DNA of 47,059 nucleotides from Pseudonocardia sp. TRM90224 (GTDB lineage Bacteria > Actinomycetota > Actinomycetes > Mycobacteriales > Pseudonocardiaceae), in NCBI RefSeq assembly GCF_021245725.1, contig NZ_JAJGSX010000055.1, forward strand, positions 1-47,059. Direction: 5' to 3'. This document shows, in pieces, positions 1-8,273 of this stretch. Within the stretch, counting starts at the first letter, position 1; every line of letters begins with the position of its first letter. The notes under the pieces are model-generated. The model was not told the DNA's origin, did no database searches, and saw only the letters and a list, made by a program, of their open reading frames with translations. The position numbers and the translations under genes were made by a program.

Positions 1-775
1 TTCCGCTCCCCAACCAGGCTCTCGACCCACAACACACCTCCGGCTCGAGGTGTTGCGACGACCGGTTGAATCCGCCCTGAGATCCGGCGTCGCTGTGATG
101 GATCAACCCGTCCAACTCGATGACCCCGGCCTGCTGTCGGGTCCAGACGGCCTGCTCCAACGCGTCGAGCACCAGCGTGGTCTTCATCGTGGTCGCCGCT
201 CGCCAGCCCAGAATCCGGCGGGAGTAGGCGTCGAAGACGAACGCCACGTAGACCATGCCCGACCAGGTCGGGACGTAGGTGAAGTCCGCGACCCACGTGC
301 AGTTCGGGGCGAGCGGGTTGACGTTGCGCTCGACCAGATCTGCCGGCCTCGCCGCCGCCGGGTCAGCGGTCGTGGTGCGAACGCGGCGACCACGGCGGGC
401 ACCGACCAGGCCCAACTCACCCATCAACCGCTCGACCGTGCAGCGGGCCACCGCGATGCCTTCGCGGTTGAGCTGCAGCCAGACCTTCCGCGCGCCGTAG
501 ACCCGGTAGTTCTCGCCGTGGACGCGCCTGATCTCGACCTTCAACGCCTCGTCGCGGCGTTCCCGGGCCGACGGGGTGCGTGTCCGGGCCAGGGCGGCGT
601 AGTAGGTCGATGGGGCGATCGCGCAGCCGTGCTCAGACAGCACGGTGCAGATCGGCTCGACTCCCCAACGCAGCCCACCCACATCCTGACTGGCGTGGGT
701 GTTGATGAACCTCACGAGCGTGTCGAGGGCCGGTCGAGCTCGGCCGCGAAGAAAGCCGACGCGGCCTTCAAGATC
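1..775 (-). pseudogene. IS3-family transposase OrfB (DDE integrase), disrupted and cut by the window edge
   Basis: Read in the -1 frame relative to OrfA, the sequence gives a typical IS3 OrfB: the HTH_21-like stretch with YRVYGARKVW, then the integrase core with TWVADFTYVPT (first catalytic D) and GLIHHSDAGSQ (second catalytic D). In family members the second D motif is followed by QYTS and about 90 more residues including the catalytic E. Here, after SDAGSQ at about base 77, the frame stays open but reads GGFNRSSQHLEPEV, which is not OrfB. The third catalytic residue is therefore missing, and this copy is probably inactive. The junction may be the end of another inserted element. Confidence 0.75.
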
Positions 776-1041
776 TCATTGGCTCGGCGCAGTTCAGCGT
801 TCTCCCGCTTGAGCCGCCGCAGCTCCGCCGACTCCTCAGTGGTCGTGCCCGGCCGCTGACCAGCGTCGGTCTCGGCTTGGCGCACCCACTTACGAACAGT
901 CTCCGCCGTACCGACACCGAGCTTCTGCGCGACCGCGCCCATCGCGGCCCACTGCGAGTCGTAGTTCGGGGTGACCTCGGCGACCATCCGCACCGCTCGC
1001 TCACGCAGCTCCGGTGGGTAGTGCTGGGACCGACGTGTCAT
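712..1041 (-). CDS. IS3-family transposase OrfA (helix-turn-helix)
   Basis: This 109-residue protein has the N-terminal helix-turn-helix of IS3 OrfA (PELRERAVRMV near the start, then GTAETVRKWVRQAE) followed by a leucine-zipper-like coiled coil (ELRRLKRENAELRRANEILK, about residues 72-91). It binds the IS ends and, in this family, is normally fused to OrfB by -1 ribosomal frameshifting to give the active transposase. The OrfB frame opens within the last 20 codons of OrfA, as that mechanism requires. I see no A6G-type slippery run, so the shift site is not identified. The ORF is intact. Confidence 0.9.
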   Translation of the reverse strand: MTRRSQHYPPELRERAVRMVAEVTPNYDSQWAAMGAVAQKLGVGTAETVRKWVRQAETDAGQRPGTTTEESAELRRLKRENAELRRANEILKAASAFFAAELDRPSTRS

Positions 1042-1091
1042 GACTCCATCTCCTCACAAGATCGAGTCTCCCGACACGCCGGGGCGATTCA

Positions 1092-1243
1092 GAGAGTGCC
1101 CATCCCGGAGACTTGCCCGCCCGGCGAGGGCGCCCTTAAAACACGCGACCACCAAGACCGACAAGACCACAGCCGCGAGCCCATCCACCACGACCCACCC
1201 CACGGGACGCGACCCGAGAGCCCATCTCCACCCACCCAAACGC
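1092..1243 (+). repeat. Repeat module copy A: conserved linker
   Basis: This stretch aligns with 38452-38601 and with the reverse complement of 45995-46148. It shares CATCCCGGAGA, GCCCGCCCGGCGAGGGCGCC followed by CTTAAAA, then CGACCACCAAGACC, GCCGCGAGCCCATCC and CACCCAAACGCG. The IS3 element cuts it off from the nested inverted repeat and HNH gene that flank it in copies B and C. Short ORFs on both strands here reflect base composition; none has a ribosome-binding site or protein-like sequence. Confidence 0.85.
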
Positions 1244-1795
1244 GACACTCACCGCTCCGAAACGCGTGACTCACCCGCCGAACCGCGGGACTCGCTCGCC
1301 GGAACGTGGGACTCGCCGTGCCAGAAGCGTCGACTCACCGTGCCGAAGGTGACGACTCACCCGCTCCGACTCGCGCCCGGCCCGGCTCCGACCCGCGCAC
1401 CCGCTGCCCGACGGCCTGACCGGCGACGACGACGTTTCGGCAGTTCGTGAGCGCTAACAACAGCCATAACGTCGTAGTCGACGGTCAACTCCGGCAGGCG
1501 ACTCACGGCTCCGCAACGCGCGACTCACCGCTCCGAAACGCGAGTCGCCAGGCTGACCGTGTCGACTCACCGCTCCCAAACGCGCGACTCGCTCGCCGAG
1601 ACGCGGGCCTCGCCCGCCGAAGCGCGGGACTCACCGTGCCCAAAGTGTCGACTCACCGTGCCCAAAGTGACGACTCACCGTGCCAGAGGTGTCGACTCAC
1701 CGTGCTGTCGGTGTCAACTCACCGTGCCGAAAGTGTCGACTCACCCGCCTGCGCGCCCCGACTCGCGCTCCGGCAGAGCCCGACTCGCGCGCGCG
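1244..1795 (+). repeat. Repeat module copy A: two tandem arrays of GACTC-core units
   Basis: Degenerate units of 21-22 bp, each with GACTC followed by A or G and CC, fill 1244-1380 and 1499-1795, separated by a decayed 61-bp palindrome. The best-preserved run is 1640-1760, where GTCGACTCACCGTGCC recurs about every 22 bp. No gene is visible in this 550-bp stretch. The array ends within a few bases of the stop codon of the PL7 gene at 1797, mirroring the placement of the other two arrays at gene 3' ends. Confidence 0.85.
1422..1482. repeat. 61-bp palindrome, decayed copy
   Basis: The arms 1422-1436 and 1468-1482 match 13 of 15 positions as inverted repeats. Length and internal sequence (AGCGCTAACAACAGCCA) match the palindromes at 38199-38259 and 46332-46392. 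Unlike those, it sits between two tandem arrays and not just upstream of an HNH gene. Confidence 0.8.
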
Positions 1796-1796
1796 G

Positions 1797-2621
1797 TCAC
1801 TGCCTGCCCGGCTGTGCGCTGCCCTCGGTGTGGGACAGCTCCAGCGAGTACACCGCGACCGTCCCCGGTGTCCCGACCTCGTCGCCCTTGTCCGGGCTGG
1901 ACTGCACGTAGGCGCCGACCTTGAAGTACCAACCCGTGCCGCTCTTGTCGAGTTCGGCCTTCTTCGTGCCGTTGTAGATCACCTCGACCCGGCTGTCGGC
2001 CGCGATGATCGAGATGTCGAACGGGGTGCCGAGCTTGTAGGCGGGGTCGAGGAGGGTCTCGCTCTCGCCGTCGTCGTACTGCACCATCAGCCGCTCGCCT
2101 TCGAGCCTGATCTGCAGGACGTCGTCGTCACCGTCGTGGATCTGCGCCGCCACGATCTCGGGCTTGGCCGTCGGCACCGCCAGGATCGCCTCGCGCACGT
2201 TCAGCACGTGCCGTCCGGTGGTGTTGCTCCAGGAGGCGTTCTCGTCGCCCTGCATCTCCCGCAGCTCCGAGCGCGGGTAGCTGCTGTTCTTCGTCGTGAC
2301 GCCGCCGACCTCGGCGGTGAATAGCACGGCGTCACCCTTGTCGGTGAGCCGGAAGAACTCGTTGCTGAACTCGGGCAGCCCGGGTGGCATCACCTCTCGC
2401 GGCTTGCCCTCCTCGCCCTCCGGGAGGGTGAGCTTCCAGTTGCTGAGGTCGAGCAGGTCGGAGGGGTGCTCGACGGCCGGGCGGACGGGCACGGTCGGCT
2501 GCGCGACGACCGGTGGGGCGGGCACGGGCGGCACCGGTGGGAGCGCTCCGGAGACGCCAGCGACCGGTGCCACCGTCGCCGCAGCGGTGAGCGCGGCGAG
2601 AACCAGGTTGCTCAACGTCAT
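1797..2621 (-). CDS. Secreted alginate lyase-like protein, polysaccharide lyase family 7
   Basis: This 274-residue protein has the PL7 (alginate lyase 2) signatures RSELRE (117-122), QIH (160-162) and YFKVGAYVQ (232-240), which supply the catalytic Arg, Gln/His and Tyr in this family. The family cleaves uronate polysaccharides by beta-elimination. Residues 1-26 form a hydrophobic signal peptide, followed by a Pro/Val-rich linker to about residue 50, so export is likely. I chose the ATG at 2621 because it starts the signal peptide and follows GAGGGA; an upstream in-frame start would add 32 Arg-rich residues. It stands alone, with repeat array A directly after its stop. Substrate (alginate or another polyuronide) is not determined. 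Confidence 0.88.
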   Translation of the reverse strand: MTLSNLVLAALTAAATVAPVAGVSGALPPVPPVPAPPVVAQPTVPVRPAVEHPSDLLDLSNWKLTLPEGEEGKPREVMPPGLPEFSNEFFRLTDKGDAVLFTAEVGGVTTKNSSYPRSELREMQGDENASWSNTTGRHVLNVREAILAVPTAKPEIVAAQIHDGDDDVLQIRLEGERLMVQYDDGESETLLDPAYKLGTPFDISIIAADSRVEVIYNGTKKAELDKSGTGWYFKVGAYVQSSPDKGDEVGTPGTVAVYSLELSHTEGSAQPGRQ

Positions 2622-2819
2622 CACGGACCATCCCTCGACCTGCGCAGTTCCCGACCGGCGTCGTCCCCTGCCGGTACGTGCCCGCACCGTAGCTGCGCCC
2701 ACACCACGAACCGGCAAGCCTCACCCGATCGTTGATCACCCGAATCGTGGGCAGCACCCAACCGATCGCCGCCAGTTCAGCTCATCCAGGGCATCGATCA
2801 GCTACCGGGAGGTCGCGCC

Positions 2820-3236
2820 ATGTCGTCGCCCGCTCGCAGCCGTCAGAACGCCGCGCTCGGCTGCGCCATCGCACTCGCGGCGCTGCTCACCGGACTGGCC
2901 GTGTGGATGGTCGTGGCGCTCGGGCGGGTCGAGGCCTCGCCCGACGCCGACACCCTGGTGGTCATCATCGCCGAGACGATCCTGCTCATGACGGCCGCGA
3001 TGTTCGGGACCGAGGCCGTGCTCGCGTGGGTCGCAGCCGCGTGCGTCACACGCCGGCGAGTGCTGCTGCGCCCGCTGCTCAGCGTCATGATCACACTGCA
3101 CGTGCTCGCCGCATTGCTGGGCCTGCCGTTGAACGCCGCCTGGTGGTGGTGGCTCGCCGTGCTGCCGGCCGTCCCGATCGCCGTCGCGACGCTCGTCCTG
3201 GATCGACACCAGGTCGACCCGATCGGCGCGACCTGA
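2820..3236 (+). CDS. Hypothetical membrane protein, four transmembrane segments
   Basis: This 138-residue protein has four hydrophobic segments (about 13-33, 46-70, 85-103 and 107-126), an Arg-rich loop at 77-84 and a short charged tail. GGGAGG lies 7 bases before the ATG, so the start is well supported. I do not recognise the family. It is transcribed toward the LysR gene at 3251, with 14 bp between the stop codons. The 198 bp upstream, shared with the divergent PL7 gene, show no obvious operator. Confidence 0.7.
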   Translation: MSSPARSRQNAALGCAIALAALLTGLAVWMVVALGRVEASPDADTLVVIIAETILLMTAAMFGTEAVLAWVAAACVTRRRVLLRPLLSVMITLHVLAALLGLPLNAAWWWWLAVLPAVPIAVATLVLDRHQVDPIGAT

Positions 3237-3250
3237 CACCGCCCGCCGGC

Positions 3251-4144
3251 TCATGCCACGCGGAACAGCCGCACGCCCTCGCGCAGGGCATCGATCAGCT
3301 GCGCGAGCAGCGGGTTCTCGTTGGACCGCCGGTGCACGGCGTAAACGCGCCGGGTGGGTGGGGTGACGGTCAGCGGCACGGTCACGATGCCCGGTCCGGG
3401 CACGTGGCCGAGCGCGGGCACGAGCGCGATGCCGAGCCCGTGGCGGACGAACTCGTGCATGACGTCGAAGTCGTCGGTGCGGTGGGCGATCCGCGGCTCG
3501 AACCCGGCCGAGGTGCACATCCGGTTCAGCAGCGGCGACGTCTTGCTCGCGATCCACGTCTCGCCCGCGAGATCGCCGAGGTCGATCGCGGCGTTCCCAC
3601 CGAGCCGGTGCTCGGCGGGCAGCAGCAGGTGACGCCGCTCGGTCAGCAGGTGCACCGCTTCGAGCCCCGACGGCAGCGGCGGCGTGCCGAGGTCGTTCTC
3701 GTAGACGACTGCAACGTCCAGCGGTCCCTCGGTGAGCGCGGCCAGCAGCTCCTCGAGCGTGCCCTGGTCGAACGAGACCACCGACTCCGGGTTGGCGGCG
3801 GCGAAGTGCGCCAGCGCGGCCGGCACGATCCGCTGGCTGGCGGTCGGGAAGCTGCCGAGGCGGATCTCGCCGCGCCGGCCGGTCGCGATGGCGACGGCGT
3901 CGCGCTCCAACCACACCAGCGCGTTGACGATCTCCGAGCCCGCGGTGGCGAGGTAGCTCGCGGCGGGCGTCGCGCGGATCCCGCGCGGCAGCCGTTCGAA
4001 CAGCACGAGCCCAGTGGCCCGTTCCAGCGCCGACACCTGTTGCGAGACGGCGGGCGTGGTGTAACCCAGCTCAACGGCCGCCCGCGCGAACGAGCCGTGG
4101 GCGAGCACCGTGCGCAGCGTCAGCAGGTGGATCGGGTTCAGCAT
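3251..4144 (-). CDS. LysR-family transcriptional regulator
   Basis: This 297-residue protein has the N-terminal LysR winged helix-turn-helix (about 3-62: LRTVLAHGSFARAAVELGYT, then AVSQQVSALE) and a C-terminal periplasmic-binding-like effector domain (about 90-290). It is divergent from the amino acid transporter operon starting at 4268, separated by 123 bp. LysR regulators commonly control the divergent neighbour, so an amino acid or amine taken up by that transporter is a reasonable effector; this is inference. The region 4145-4267 probably carries both promoters, but I could not define a confident T-N11-A box. Confidence 0.9.
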   Translation of the reverse strand: MLNPIHLLTLRTVLAHGSFARAAVELGYTTPAVSQQVSALERATGLVLFERLPRGIRATPAASYLATAGSEIVNALVWLERDAVAIATGRRGEIRLGSFPTASQRIVPAALAHFAAANPESVVSFDQGTLEELLAALTEGPLDVAVVYENDLGTPPLPSGLEAVHLLTERRHLLLPAEHRLGGNAAIDLGDLAGETWIASKTSPLLNRMCTSAGFEPRIAHRTDDFDVMHEFVRHGLGIALVPALGHVPGPGIVTVPLTVTPPTRRVYAVHRRSNENPLLAQLIDALREGVRLFRVA

Positions 4145-4267
4145 CGGCCGAGGTTAATGGCAGGTAGCTCTCGAATAAAGAAGGTCTGTCCCAGCTAGCC
4201 CTTTTCCTGCGCGAGGTCGTGTCCCACAGTGTGTGCAACCTGGCCCACACCTTGGGAGGAGTCCTCG

Positions 4268-5203
4268 ATGCGAGCCGTGGCGAGAGCGACGACGGCGCTG
4301 GTGGGAGTGCTGGCCGCACTGCTGCTGGCCGCCTGCGGCGGTGGTGGCGGCGGCGACGGTGGCAGCGCCGCCGCACCCGCGTCCACCTCCGAAGCGAACC
4401 AACGGATCGACCCGTTCACGGAGGTGGCGAAGGTCGACGCGGCCGCGGCGCTGGTGCCGCAGCGCATCGCGTCGACCGGGACGCTCACCGTCGTCATGAA
4501 CGTCTCCAGCGCGCCGACGAAGTTCTTCGCCGACGACAACTCGACGATCGTCGGGCTCAACCCCGACCTCGCCAGAGCCCTCGGCCGGGTGCTCGGGCTG
4601 GAGGTGACGATCGCCGACGTCCAGTTCGACGGGATCATCCCCGGTCTCAAGTCGGGCAGGTACGACGTCGCGATCGCGAGCATGGCGCCGTCGGCGGAGC
4701 GGGTGCAGGCGCTGGACATGATCCGGTACGGCGCGTGGGGCACGTCGCTGGCCGTCCCAGCCGGCAACCCGGCGGCGCTGCGGCTCAACACCCTGTGCGG
4801 GCACGCGGTGGCCGTGCAGCAGGGCTCGGTGCAGCACCTCACCCGCCTCCCGGAGCTGTCGACCGCGTGCACGGGCGCCGGCCAGCCGGCCGTCCAGCCG
4901 GTGGTGCTCCCCGACCAGACGACGGCGTTGCTGCAGCTCAGCAGCGGTCGCGTCGAGGCGGTGCTGGCCGACACCCCGGTGCTGGCGTGGGCGGGCCAGC
5001 AGCGGCCGGGCACGATCGACCTCGTCGACGAGATGAACCGCAGCGGCGTGGCGGTGGCGACGGCGAAGGGCTCCGACCTCACGCCCGCGCTGGAGGCGGG
5101 GCTCACCGCGCTGATGGCGACCCCGACGTACAAGCAGATCTACGCCAAGTGGGGCATGGACGGCTCCGCGGTGGACCAGGCCGTGCTCGAAACGGCGGGG
5201 TGA
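4268..5203 (+). CDS. Polar amino acid ABC transporter, substrate-binding lipoprotein
   Basis: This 311-residue protein has a lipoprotein signal (LLAAC, acylated Cys23, followed by a Gly run) and a family 3 solute-binding domain: GTLTVVMNVS at its start, FFADDNSTIVGLNPDLARAL, then VQFDGIIPGLKSGRYDVAIA. It would capture an amino acid or related amine outside the membrane and deliver it to the permease encoded next. GGAGGA precedes the ATG at 4268 by 6 bases; an upstream in-frame ATG lacks such a site. Its TGA overlaps the GTG start of the permease gene, indicating translational coupling. Substrate is not evident. Confidence 0.92.
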   Translation: MRAVARATTALVGVLAALLLAACGGGGGGDGGSAAAPASTSEANQRIDPFTEVAKVDAAAALVPQRIASTGTLTVVMNVSSAPTKFFADDNSTIVGLNPDLARALGRVLGLEVTIADVQFDGIIPGLKSGRYDVAIASMAPSAERVQALDMIRYGAWGTSLAVPAGNPAALRLNTLCGHAVAVQQGSVQHLTRLPELSTACTGAGQPAVQPVVLPDQTTALLQLSSGRVEAVLADTPVLAWAGQQRPGTIDLVDEMNRSGVAVATAKGSDLTPALEAGLTALMATPTYKQIYAKWGMDGSAVDQAVLETAG

Positions 5204-6060
5204 CGGGCGTGCCGTCCCAGGTCGCCGGGCTGTCCACCGCCGAGGCGGACGGCGACGACCTCGTTGTCGTCGCACGTCGCAGCCCGCTGCGCGCGATGGG
5301 CATGGTCGTGGTCGTCGCACTGGCCGCGCTGCTCGTCTACACGCTCGTCACGAACCCGCGCTTCGAGTGGGCTGTCGTCGCGCGCTACTTCACCGCCGAG
5401 GCCGTGTTCGAGGGTGTGCTGCTCACGCTGCAGCTCACGGCGCTCGCGATGATCGGCGGGATCGTGCTCGGCGTGATCCTGGCCGTCATGCGCCTCTCGA
5501 AGAGCGTGCTGCTCTCCCGCTGCGCGTGGACCTACATCTGGTTCTTCCGCGGCACCCCGCTGATGATCCAGCTGATCTTCTGGTTCAACCTCTCGGCCCT
5601 GTTCCCCGGCACCGGGGTGAACGCGCTGATCACGCCGTATGTCGCGGCGCTGCTCGGGCTCACCCTCAACGAGGCCGCCTACCTCGCCGAGATCGTGCGC
5701 GGCGGGCTGCTCGGTGTCGACCGCGGCCAGACGGAGGCAGCGCAGGCGTTGGGTATCGGGCGCGGCCGCATCCTGCTGGGTGTCGTGCTGCCGCAGGCGA
5801 TGCGGGTGATCGTGCCGCCGACGGCGAACCAGACCGTCGCGATGCTGAAGAACACCTCGCTGGTCAGCGTGCTCGGCGTCGCCGACCTCCTGCACAGCGC
5901 GCAGATCATCTACTCGCGCACGTTCCAAACGATCCCGCTGCTCATCGTCGCGTCGCTCTGGTATCTCGTGATCACGACGGTCCTCGGGGTCGGCCAGCAC
6001 TACGTCGAGAAGTACTACGGCAGGGGCAGCGACCCGCTCGCCGGCCAGGAGGCGGCATGA
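5200..6060 (+). CDS. Polar amino acid ABC transporter, permease
   Basis: This 286-residue inner-membrane protein has a hydrophobic segment near residues 28-46, then a HisM/GlnP-type permease domain with VLLTLQLTALAMIGG, the FFRGTPLMIQ motif and the EAA loop EAAQALGIGRGRILLGVVLP, which docks on the ATPase. It is one amino acid permease polypeptide and probably works as a homodimer. The start is taken as the GTG at 5200, overlapping the preceding stop as GTGA; the GTG at 5209 is an alternative. Its stop overlaps the next start as ATGA. Confidence 0.93.
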   Translation: MTGVPSQVAGLSTAEADGDDLVVVARRSPLRAMGMVVVVALAALLVYTLVTNPRFEWAVVARYFTAEAVFEGVLLTLQLTALAMIGGIVLGVILAVMRLSKSVLLSRCAWTYIWFFRGTPLMIQLIFWFNLSALFPGTGVNALITPYVAALLGLTLNEAAYLAEIVRGGLLGVDRGQTEAAQALGIGRGRILLGVVLPQAMRVIVPPTANQTVAMLKNTSLVSVLGVADLLHSAQIIYSRTFQTIPLLIVASLWYLVITTVLGVGQHYVEKYYGRGSDPLAGQEAA

Positions 6061-6824
6061 ACGCGGAGCCGATGGTCCGGGCGTCGGGTGTGCGGAAGTC
6101 GTTCGGCCGCACGGAGGTGCTCAAGGGCGTCGACCTCGACGTCGCCCGCGGTGAGGTGTGCTGCCTGCTCGGTCCGAGCGGCTCGGGCAAGTCCACGCTG
6201 CTGCGCTGCGTCAACCACCTGGAGAAGGTCGACGCTGGCCGCATCTGGGTGGACGGGGAGCTGGTCGGCTACCGGCAGTCCGGGCGCACGCTGCACGAGC
6301 TGAGCGAGCGCGAAATCGGCCGCCAGCGCGCCGACATCGGCATGGTCTTCCAGCGGTTCAACCTCTTCCCGCACATGACGGCGGTCGAGAACGTCATGTA
6401 CGCGCAGTGCACCGTGCGTCGCGAACCGCGGGCGAAGGCGAGGGAGCGGGCCGAGGAGCTGCTGGCCCGGGTGGGGCTGGCGGAGAAGGCCGGCAGTTAT
6501 CCCGCCACGCTGTCCGGCGGGCAGCAGCAGCGGGTGGCGATCGCGCGGGCGCTCGCGATGCAGCCCAAGCTGATGCTCTTCGACGAGCCGACGTCCGCGC
6601 TCGACCCCGAGCTGGTCGGCGAGGTGCTGGACACGATGCGCGCGCTCGCGGCCGACGGCATGACGATGATCGTCGTGACCCACGAGATCGGGTTCGCCAG
6701 GGAGGTCGCCGACTCGGTGCTCTTCCTCGACGGCGGGGTCATCGTCGAGCGCGGCGCGCCGAAGGCCGTCCTCGTCGCGCCGGAGCATCCCCGCACGCGG
6801 GCGTTCCTGGAGAAGGTCCTGTGA
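6057..6824 (+). CDS. Polar amino acid ABC transporter, ATP-binding protein
   Basis: This 255-residue ABC ATPase has all expected motifs: Walker A GPSGSGKST (39-47), Q-loop Gln99, signature LSGGQQQ (152-158), Walker B LMLFDEP (172-178) and switch His209. It is of the GlnQ/HisP type that powers amino acid import. AGGAGG lies 5 bases before the ATG, which overlaps the permease stop (ATGA). Its stop overlaps the GTG of the oxidoreductase gene (GTGA). All four genes are chained by 4-bp overlaps, so they form one operon. Confidence 0.96.
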   Translation: MNAEPMVRASGVRKSFGRTEVLKGVDLDVARGEVCCLLGPSGSGKSTLLRCVNHLEKVDAGRIWVDGELVGYRQSGRTLHELSEREIGRQRADIGMVFQRFNLFPHMTAVENVMYAQCTVRREPRAKARERAEELLARVGLAEKAGSYPATLSGGQQQRVAIARALAMQPKLMLFDEPTSALDPELVGEVLDTMRALAADGMTMIVVTHEIGFAREVADSVLFLDGGVIVERGAPKAVLVAPEHPRTRAFLEKVL

Positions 6825-7966
6825 GCGGTGGGTGGGACGCCGATGTCGCGGTGGTCGGCGTCGGAACGGCGGGCAGCATGGCGCTCTGGCAGCTCGCCGC
6901 GGCCGGTGTCGACGCCGTCGGGTTCGAGGCGTACGCACCCGGCCACGACGGCGGGGCGGCCGGCGGCGAGACCCGCCTGTACCGGATGGCGTACGCGGAG
7001 GGCGGGCGCTGGCTCGGACCGCTGCGCCGCGCGCTGGACGGGTGGCGCCAGCTCGAACGGGAGACCGGCGCGGCGCTGCTGACGCAGTGCGGCGGCCTCT
7101 CCATCGGGCACCCCGACGAGGACTACGTGCGGTCGGTGCTCGCGATGGCCGCCGAGCACGACGTGCCCGTCGAGGTGCTCGACGAGGCCGAGGCCGCGCG
7201 CCGGTTCCCGCAGCACACCCTGCTGCCGGGCGAAGTGGCTGTGCTCGACCCGCAGGCCGGCGTGCTGCGCAGCGACGCGGCCGTGATCGCTGCGGCCGCC
7301 CGGGCCGAGGAGCTGGGCGCGAAGGTCCTGCGCCACTGCCCCGTCGAGGACATCCGGCCGCACGACGATCACGTCACCGTTGTCGCCGCCGGGCGCACCT
7401 GGCATTTCGGCGACGTCGTGCTGTGCGCCGGCTCGTGGTCGGGGCGCTTCCTGCCGTCGGATCTCGGCGCGCGGGTCCGCCCGCAGCGGGTGCTGCTGAG
7501 CTGGTTCGCGGCGCGCGACCCCGCCGCGTTCGCGCCGGCCCGCTTCCCGGTCTTCGTCAGGGAATCCGGGGGCGTGCACCTCTACGGCACCCCGTCGGTC
7601 GATGGCGTGACAGTCAAGGTTGCGGGCGCGGCGGTCTCGCACGTCGTCGACGACCCGAACGCCTTGCAGCGCCGCCACTCCCCCGGCGAGGTGCGCCGCA
7701 TGGCAGACGCCGTCGGCCGCTTCCTCCCCGACCTGCACCCCGACCCGGTGCGGGTGGACGCCTTCACCGACCTGTACGCCGACGACGGCGTGCCGATGCT
7801 CGGCCGGGTGCCGGGCGCGCAACGCCTCATCGCGGCGACCGCGTTCTCGGGGCGCGGCTTCAAGCTCGCCCCGACGATCGGGGCGGAGGTCGCCAACGTC
7901 GTGCGCGGCGACCCCAGCCCCGACCTGGCGTTCTGCGCACCGTCAGAGTTCGAGGTACGCCCGTAG
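6821..7966 (+). CDS. FAD-dependent amine/amino acid oxidase, MSOX/SolA-like (DAO family)
   Basis: This 381-residue flavoenzyme begins with an FAD-binding Rossmann motif (VVGVGTAG, 11-18), followed by GGETRLYR, which matches the family's SSHG-TR motif, and ends with FSGRGFKLAPTIGA, the substrate/FAD motif of monomeric sarcosine oxidase and N-methyltryptophan oxidase. The region that carries the covalent FAD Cys in those enzymes reads VDAFTDLYADDGVP, with no Cys, so FAD may be bound non-covalently. It would oxidise a secondary amine or amino acid. Its place as last gene of the transporter operon suggests the imported compound is its substrate. Its last 24 bp overlap the convergent mazF-like gene. 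Confidence 0.9.
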   Translation: MSGGWDADVAVVGVGTAGSMALWQLAAAGVDAVGFEAYAPGHDGGAAGGETRLYRMAYAEGGRWLGPLRRALDGWRQLERETGAALLTQCGGLSIGHPDEDYVRSVLAMAAEHDVPVEVLDEAEAARRFPQHTLLPGEVAVLDPQAGVLRSDAAVIAAAARAEELGAKVLRHCPVEDIRPHDDHVTVVAAGRTWHFGDVVLCAGSWSGRFLPSDLGARVRPQRVLLSWFAARDPAAFAPARFPVFVRESGGVHLYGTPSVDGVTVKVAGAAVSHVVDDPNALQRRHSPGEVRRMADAVGRFLPDLHPDPVRVDAFTDLYADDGVPMLGRVPGAQRLIAATAFSGRGFKLAPTIGAEVANVVRGDPSPDLAFCAPSEFEVRP

Positions 7967-8263
7967 CGCCACGTCCACCTGTTCCATCGTTTCGGCTGGC
8001 ACGACGGTGACGCGCTCGGTCAGCCGGCGACGCATCACCTGTTCGAGGGTGCCGGCTACGGCCCACCCGTAGGGCTCGATGGTGACCGACAGCAGCGACT
8101 CCGTCTGCTGCGCAACGACGTGCACCGCAACCAGGGTCGGCACGTTCGCGGCGTTGACCGCGTCGGTCGACACGATCAGCCGCAGGTCGCTGCGGTTCTC
8201 CCGCACGATGACCGGGTTGTAGCGCCAGATCTCACCGCGAGCCGGGTACGCGGCAGTGCTCAC
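7943..8263 (-). CDS. Type II toxin-antitoxin toxin, MazF/PemK-like ribonuclease
   Basis: This 106-residue protein has the MazF-like beta-barrel pattern: the RGEIWRYNPV motif at the start, RLIVSTDAVN, then conserved hydrophobic strands and ERVTVVP. MazF toxins cleave mRNA at short sites. It starts with GTG 10 bases after the antitoxin stop, so the pair is co-transcribed. Its 3' end overlaps the DAO gene on the other strand by 24 bp, which may give antisense interference between them. Similarity is moderate; MazF is the best assignment. Confidence 0.8.
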   Translation of the reverse strand: MSTAAYPARGEIWRYNPVIVRENRSDLRLIVSTDAVNAANVPTLVAVHVVAQQTESLLSVTIEPYGWAVAGTLEQVMRRRLTERVTVVPAETMEQVDVALRAYLEL

Positions 8264-8273
8264 CCCTCAGCGC

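Larger units (their letters stand above)
1..1091 (-). mobile_element. IS3-family insertion sequence, left part missing or interrupted
   Basis: The element has the two-frame orfA/orfB layout of IS3-family elements, read on the minus strand. Its 5' terminus on that strand is probably near 1091, where the minus strand begins TGAATCGCCCCGG, a plausible terminal inverted repeat. Sequence immediately to the right (from 1092) matches the linker of the repeat module seen at 38.45 kb and 46.1 kb, so the element inserted into a copy of that module. The other IS end is not in the window: orfB homology stops at about base 77 and different sequence runs to base 1. Confidence 0.8.

Noticed and set aside
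1040..1924. Long ORFs over the copy A arrays encoding repeats such as THRAESVDSP and DSLAETRASP
   Set aside because: The 21/22-bp units keep frames open on several strands at once. The ORFs have no ribosome-binding site or codon bias, and the peptide changes frame wherever a 22-bp unit occurs.
2732..4198. 488-residue plus-strand ORF and similar long antisense ORFs across most genes
   Set aside because: These are Arg/Ala/Gly/Pro-rich shadows of genes on the other strand or frame, typical of very GC-rich DNA.
4219..5200. Upstream extension of the permease ORF to 613 residues
   Set aside because: The extension is the wrong frame of the substrate-binding protein gene; the GTGA overlap at 5200 gives a normal permease start.
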